Part shown: piece after piece, positions 59,641 through 64,000 of the stretch | Position numbering within the stretch: the first letter of the stretch is position 1 | Layout of the letters: every line of letters begins with the position of its first letter | Assembly (NCBI GenBank): GCA_022820645.1 | Contig: JAJEFD010000002.1 | Span: forward strand, 124,001 to 188,000 | Reading direction: 5' to 3' | From: Dehalococcoidia bacterium | GTDB taxonomy: Bacteria; Chloroflexota; Dehalococcoidia; Lucifugimonadales; Australimonadaceae | Length of the DNA: 64,000 bases | The notes under the pieces: generated by a model | What the model saw: the letters and a program-made list of their open reading frames with translations, nothing else | Databases searched by the model: none | Told to the model about the DNA's origin: nothing | Program-made: the position numbers and the translations under genes

Positions 59641-61313
59641 TCCCTGAGCGTCATACGCAGCCGCTCCTCGCCGTTCCAATGGTCCACGTCCAGCGTGTAG
59701 ACGAGGTCAGCCTGGCCGACGCCGCTCTCCCACTGCTGGTTGAACGCGACCGCTTCCCAGACTGCGCCGCCGGAGCGAACGTTCAGCCGGAAGTGTTTCC
59801 CCTCTGCACCCATCTCCGACGCTCGCAGCACTTCCACTCCGCGGGCAAGGAAGACCGGCGCGGGGTTGCCGATGCCGAACGGTTCCATGCGGCGCAGGCT
59901 CTGAAAAGCCGGGCCCATCAACTCGTGCGGCTGCGCCTCCGCATCGACGACCCCTTCGCGCATCGATAGGACGGCGCCGACGCGCTCCGCCGCGATACTC
60001 ACTAGCCGCTCCTGCAGCTCCGGCAAGGCGTCCATGCTGCAACGGAACCCCGCCGCCTGCGCGTGCCCGCCGAACTGAAAAAGCAGCCCCTCACACTGGG
60101 CCAGCGCATCCGCCCAGTGGAATGACGGCGCGCTGCGGCAACTCGCCATCACCTGCTCGCCGTCCATGGCGTAGACAGCCGTCGGCGCGCCGAATTCTTC
60201 TGCAAGCCGCCCCGCAACGAGTCCCACGACGCCCGGGTTGAAGTCAGGTTCGCCCACGAGGATGAGCGGCGGTACCTGTGCCGGCACGAGCGCCCGCGCT
60301 CGCTCCAGCGTCTCGTCGGTCAGTGCGCGCCGCTGCGTGTTGTAGTCGTCCAGCTGGCGCACGAGCTCGGCAGCCCGTGCTTCGTCGTCCGTCAGCAGCA
60401 GGTCCAGCGCCGTGTCCGCATGGTCGAGCCGTCCTGCGGCGTTGATGCGCGGCCCGATAGCGAAGCCCAACGTCTCCACGTTCGCGTACTCCGGCGTGAC
60501 CCGTGCCACGTCCAGCAGCGCCCGCAGGCCGACCGAACCCGTCCGCTGCAGGTCGCGTATGCCGTGGTGAACGATGTAGCGGTTCTCGCCGAACAGCGGA
60601 GCCATGTCCGTGATGGTGCCTATGGCCGCGAGCTCCATCAGTCCGGTGCGCCACTCTTCGCCGAACTCGGGACGCAGCACCGCCTGTGCCAGCTTCAGCG
60701 TCATGCCCACGCCGGTCAGGTGGTCGAACCCGTACGTGGAGTGCGGCGCCCTGGGGTTGATGATGGCGACGGAGCGGGGCAGCGCAGCCGTCGCGAGGTG
60801 GTGGTCGGTGATGATGACGTCCACGCCGAGTGACCCTGCGTAGGCGGTCTCCTCCGCATTCGTGACGCCGCAGTCCACCGTAACGATGAGGCTCGCACCC
60901 CGCTCGTGGAGCGTGGCGATGGCTCCGCGGTTCAGGCCGTGGCCCTCGCTCACGCGGTGGGGGATGTAGTGCAACGTGCGCAGCCCGTACCGGCGCAGCG
61001 CCTTGACGAGCAACGCGGTGCCCGTCACGCCGTCCGCGTCGAAGTCGCCGTAGACGGCGACTGTCTCGCCATCGCGCCGCGCTGACGCGAGCCGCCCGGC
61101 CGCGCGCTCGATGTCCGGCAGCGTGTCCGGGTCCTCGAACAGGCTGTCGGAGACGTTCAGGAAGTCGCGGGCCTCGTCCACGTCGTGGATGCCGCGGCGG
61201 CGCAGCAGGTGAGCGATGACGGCGGGCAAGGGAGAGAGCGGCGAAGGGTCGGTCGGCTCGGCGACACGCCAGTGCTGCCGCTTCCCGATGAGCAGGGCGG
61301 GCGCGCTAGACAA
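59604..61313 (-). CDS. recJ: Single-stranded-DNA-specific exonuclease RecJ
   Basis: 5'-3' ssDNA exonuclease of the DHH family, 569 residues. VYGDFDADGVTGTALL and ITDHHLATA carry DHH motifs I and III, VTVDCGV motif II; FDHLTGVGMTLKLA and the DHHA1 GRLAEEFGAP ... FQFGGHAQAAGF are also present. Starts with TTG at 61313, overlapping the fabF stop by eight bases, so translation is likely coupled. Acts in recombinational repair and mismatch repair. Confidence 0.93.
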   Translation of the reverse strand: MSSAPALLIGKRQHWRVAEPTDPSPLSPLPAVIAHLLRRRGIHDVDEARDFLNVSDSLFEDPDTLPDIERAAGRLASARRDGETVAVYGDFDADGVTGTALLVKALRRYGLRTLHYIPHRVSEGHGLNRGAIATLHERGASLIVTVDCGVTNAEETAYAGSLGVDVIITDHHLATAALPRSVAIINPRAPHSTYGFDHLTGVGMTLKLAQAVLRPEFGEEWRTGLMELAAIGTITDMAPLFGENRYIVHHGIRDLQRTGSVGLRALLDVARVTPEYANVETLGFAIGPRINAAGRLDHADTALDLLLTDDEARAAELVRQLDDYNTQRRALTDETLERARALVPAQVPPLILVGEPDFNPGVVGLVAGRLAEEFGAPTAVYAMDGEQVMASCRSAPSFHWADALAQCEGLLFQFGGHAQAAGFRCSMDALPELQERLVSIAAERVGAVLSMREGVVDAEAQPHELMGPAFQSLRRMEPFGIGNPAPVFLARGVEVLRASEMGAEGKHFRLNVRSGGAVWEAVAFNQQWESGVGQADLVYTLDVDHWNGEERLRMTLRDYAPSGRPRLAL

Positions 61314-62550
61314 CGCGCTTGAAGATCAGCGAAGCGTTGTGCCCGCCGAAGCCGAGGTTGTTGCTCATCGCTGCGTTCACGATTCCCTTCTGGGCATGGT
61401 GCGCGGTGTAGTCGAGGTCGCAGTCCGGGTCCGGGCTCTCCAGGTTGATGGTGGGGGGGATGGCGCTGTCCGCTACCGCGAGCACGGAGATGGCCGCCTC
61501 GACGCCGCCCGCCGCGCCGAGCAGGTGGCCCGTCATGGACTTCGTCGAGCTGATCTTGATCTTGTAGGCCTCGTCGCCGAAGACCGTCTTCAGCGCCTCC
61601 GTCTCGAGCCGGTCGTTCATCGGCGTACTGGTGCCGTGCGCGTTCACGTAGCTGATGTCGCTCGGCTCCATGCCGGCCTCGGCGAGCGCGTTGATCATCG
61701 CCCGCGCTCCGCCTTCGCCATTGGGAGAGGGTTGGGTTACGTGGAAGGCGTCTGAGGATGCCCCGTAGCCCGCGAGCTCTGCCAGCGGGGTCGCGCCGCG
61801 CCGGAGCATGCTCTCCTCGCTCTCGATGACGAGCACGCCCGCGCCCTCGCCCATGACGAACCCGTCGCGCTCGGCATCGAACGGACGGCTCGCCCCTTCC
61901 GGGTCGTGGTTGCGCTTGGAGAGCGCCATGCAGGCATTGAACCCGGCGACGGCTATCGGGCAGATGGGCGCTTCCGTGCCGCCCGCGAGCGCGATGTCTA
62001 TCTCGCCCTTGCGGATCATGGCGGCGGCGATGCCGATGCTGTCCGCGCCGCTCGCGCACGCCGTCACGGTGCAGTAGTTGGGCCCCTTCGCACCGTAGAG
62101 GATGGACACCTGCCCGGGGGCCATGTCCGCCAACATCATCGGGACCAGGAACGGGTTCACGCGGTCAGGCCCTTTCTCGTGCAGTACGGCCCACTGCTCG
62201 GAGAGCGTGAGGATGCCGCCTATGCCGCTGCCGATGACGGAGCCCACTCGCGTGGCGTCCACGCTGCCGTCCTGCAGGTCCAGACCCGCTTGCTCCATCG
62301 CCTGTGCGGTTGCACCCACTGCCATCTGGGCGAAGCGGTCCAGCCGCCGCGCCTGCTTGCGGTCCACGTACGTAGTGGGATCGAAATCGGGCGACTCTCC
62401 CGCGATGGTGGTTGCGAATCCCTCGGTATCGAACGCGACGATGGGGGCGATACCCGACTTGCCCTGCAGCAGGCTCTTCCACGTCGACTTCGTATCCACA
62501 CCCACTGGGGTGATCATGCCGACGCCGGTTACGTAGACCTTCGTTGTCAA
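61306..62550 (-). CDS. fabF: 3-oxoacyl-ACP synthase II (FabF)
   Basis: Beta-ketoacyl-ACP synthase, fatty-acid elongation, 414 residues, full length. Nucleophile Cys165 in TVTACASGADSIG; His in NAHGTSTPMND and KSMTGHLLGAAGGVEAA. N-terminal KVYVTGVGMITPVG fits the ATG at 62550. Located upstream of recJ in the same direction. Confidence 0.95.
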   Translation of the reverse strand: MTTKVYVTGVGMITPVGVDTKSTWKSLLQGKSGIAPIVAFDTEGFATTIAGESPDFDPTTYVDRKQARRLDRFAQMAVGATAQAMEQAGLDLQDGSVDATRVGSVIGSGIGGILTLSEQWAVLHEKGPDRVNPFLVPMMLADMAPGQVSILYGAKGPNYCTVTACASGADSIGIAAAMIRKGEIDIALAGGTEAPICPIAVAGFNACMALSKRNHDPEGASRPFDAERDGFVMGEGAGVLVIESEESMLRRGATPLAELAGYGASSDAFHVTQPSPNGEGGARAMINALAEAGMEPSDISYVNAHGTSTPMNDRLETEALKTVFGDEAYKIKISSTKSMTGHLLGAAGGVEAAISVLAVADSAIPPTINLESPDPDCDLDYTAHHAQKGIVNAAMSNNLGFGGHNASLIFKRVV

Positions 62551-62649
62551 GCGTTGCTCCTTATCCGGCTCTCGCTCTCGTTCGAGCGGGCAGGGGGAAA
62601 GGGTTGTCTGATTCTAGGGGCGTGCACGGCGGGCTACAAGCGTGCCGGC

Positions 62650-64000
62650 TCATGCAAGCAACTCTTCCTCGTAGGACTGACTGCGCATCATCTCGTTGAT
62701 GTTCCGTGCGGTATGGATGAAACCGATATGGCTGAACGCCTGCGGGAAGTTGCCGAGCGCCTGCCCGGTAGCGGGGTCGTGCATCTCCGCGAAGAGGCCG
62801 AGGTGGTTAGCGGTGGCGAATACCTTGTGGAAGTACGTCAGCGCTTCCTGCGTCTCGCCTATGGTCATCAAGGCGCCGATGAGCCAGAAGCTGAGGATGT
62901 AGAACGCGCCTTCCTCGCCGACGAGGCCGTCGTCCGTATCGTCGACCCGGTACCGGCGCACGAAGGGGCCGTCCGAGAGCTCGAGCTGGATACGGCGGAC
63001 CGTGCAGCGGATACGCGGATCGTCCGGGGGAAGGAAACCCAGGAACGGGATGAGCAGTGCGCTCGCGTCTACCGCCTCCGAACCGTACGCCTGTACGAAG
63101 CTCCGTTTGGAGTCGGACCAGCCTCTGTCGAGCACCTCTTCACGTATGAGGTCCCGCTGCCTGCGCCAGTGCTCGATGTCGCCCTCGAAGCCATGGCCCT
63201 CGGCGAGTTTCGCCGCCCTGTCCAGCGCCACCCAGCACATCACCTTGGAGTAGACGAAGTGCTGCTCCGGGCCCCGGACTTCCCAGATGCCCCGGTCCTG
63301 CATGTGCCACATCTCAGCCGCGAGGTCCGCCATGTGCTTGAGCAGTCCCCACGCCTTGTCCGACAGGTTGCCGGAGTAGCGGTGGAAGACCGCGAGACTC
63401 AGCGCAACCTCGCCGAACACGTCCAGCTGGCGGTGAAACGCCGCACCGTTGCCGATGCGTACCGGGCTTGAGCGCGCATAGCCTTCGAGGTGATCGAGTT
63501 CGATCTCTTCCAACTCGCTCTCAGGCGCGATGCCGAAGAGTATCTGCATCGATTCGATGCTCATGGCGCATTGGTCGACAACCCAGTCGATGAACGCCTC
63601 TCCTTCGTGTGGGTCGCCGAGGCGGTAGAGGATGCCGAGCGTCCAGGCGCTGTCGCGCAGCCACGAGTACCGGTAGTCCCAGTTCCGCACGCCTCCCAGC
63701 GATTCGGGCAGGGACGTGGTCGGAGCGGCGACTATCGCCCCCGTGGGCTCGAAGATCAGCATGTGCAGCGTCAGGTAAGAGCGCACTACCTCGTCGCGCA
63801 GGTAGCCGCTGTAGCCCAGCTTCGCCACGCTCGCCTGGTCGTGCCGTATCGCGCGCTCCAGTTTGTTGCGGCAGTCCATCGCACTGATGGAAGGCAACCG
63901 TCCAACCCCGAACGCCACCGCGAACTCTACGTGTTCGCCCTCCCGCACCGTGAATTCGGCGACTGCCTGTTCACCACCGTCTTCCGCGGGCTCGATGCTG
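62650..64000 (-). CDS. Glycoside hydrolase family 15 protein (5' end outside window)
   Basis: Glucoamylase/trehalase-type GH15 enzyme; 449 codons are seen and the frame is open at the window edge (codons before MREGEHVEFAV continue as ...EDGGEQAVAEFTV). RNWDYRYSWLRDSAWTLGILYRLG, FIDWVVDQ and the C-terminal NFPQAFSHIGFIHTARNINE match GH15 domains. Expected acid/base glutamates in VVLAEG-type positions cannot be assigned reliably here. Probably acts on trehalose or alpha-glucans. Downstream of fabF by 99 bases of intergenic DNA. Confidence 0.9.
   Translation of the reverse strand, partial: SIEPAEDGGEQAVAEFTVREGEHVEFAVAFGVGRLPSISAMDCRNKLERAIRHDQASVAKLGYSGYLRDEVVRSYLTLHMLIFEPTGAIVAAPTTSLPESLGGVRNWDYRYSWLRDSAWTLGILYRLGDPHEGEAFIDWVVDQCAMSIESMQILFGIAPESELEEIELDHLEGYARSSPVRIGNGAAFHRQLDVFGEVALSLAVFHRYSGNLSDKAWGLLKHMADLAAEMWHMQDRGIWEVRGPEQHFVYSKVMCWVALDRAAKLAEGHGFEGDIEHWRRQRDLIREEVLDRGWSDSKRSFVQAYGSEAVDASALLIPFLGFLPPDDPRIRCTVRRIQLELSDGPFVRRYRVDDTDDGLVGEEGAFYILSFWLIGALMTIGETQEALTYFHKVFATANHLGLFAEMHDPATGQALGNFPQAFSHIGFIHTARNINEMMRSQSYEEELLA

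Overview
The window is high-GC bacterial DNA (roughly two thirds G+C by eye), densely packed with genes on both strands, with short operons and many translational overlaps. There is no rRNA or tRNA, so taxonomy is inference. The gene set suits a heterotrophic Chloroflexota of the Dehalococcoidia/SAR202 type: a fused B12 mutase (IcmF), repeated paralogs of cupins, COG2159 amidohydrolases, Gfo/Idh/MocA oxidoreductases, VOC proteins and an enolase-superfamily enzyme, next to core genes fabF, recJ, lgt and xer. I see no prophage, transposase or CRISPR array.

Layout. 1-12.9 kb: ABC-2 exporter (end cut off), icmF, a zinc alcohol dehydrogenase, an NCS2 nucleobase permease, an acetyl/propionyl-CoA synthetase, an ADP-ribosylglycohydrolase and an aldehyde dehydrogenase. 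12.9-18.7 kb: a six-gene minus-strand operon (two amidohydrolases, one interrupted by an in-frame TGA; an M29/NicX-like metalloenzyme; two 4,5-dihydroxyphthalate-decarboxylase-like proteins; a cysteine-dioxygenase-like cupin). 18.9-40.9 kb: a catabolic region with two bicupins, ornithine cyclodeaminase-like and Gfo/Idh enzymes, a LigB-type extradiol dioxygenase, a MLE-type enolase, a GMC oxidoreductase, VOC proteins, SDR, a LigJ-like amidohydrolase, an asparaginase-like protein, a lipoprotein with a probable ATC start, a beta-propeller and an MFS transporter. 40.9-48.7 kb: orphan MT-A70 methylase, EutA-like reactivase, a DUF4143 ATPase behind iterated palindromes, a third bicupin, a tyrosine/dual-specificity phosphatase, a two-domain VOC enzyme and an inositol-monophosphatase-type enzyme. 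48.7-56.4 kb: an Ala/Tyr-rich repeat protein, a four-gene unit built on two tandem diiron proteins, a second propeller and two Gfo/Idh enzymes, separated by mosaics of short dispersed repeats. 56.4-64 kb: a cytidylate-kinase-like protein, a shortened RpiB, a Xer recombinase, Lgt, RecJ, FabF and a GH15 enzyme cut by the window end.

How the parts fit. Much of the window looks like a toolkit for taking in and degrading aromatic or carboxylated organic matter: ring-cleavage-type enzymes (LigB, VOC, cupins), decarboxylase/hydratase-type amidohydrolases, dehydrogenases, then acyl-CoA activation and B12-dependent acyl-CoA isomerisation. No ring-hydroxylating oxygenase is visible, so the substrates are unknown. 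Features that ordinary annotation would not explain are the in-frame TGA at a cysteine position, the ATC start, the tandem diiron operon, the Ala/Tyr repeat protein, the internally shortened RpiB, the iterated palindromes before the DUF4143 gene, and palindromic repeats that abut stop codons and in one case sit in frame inside icmF.
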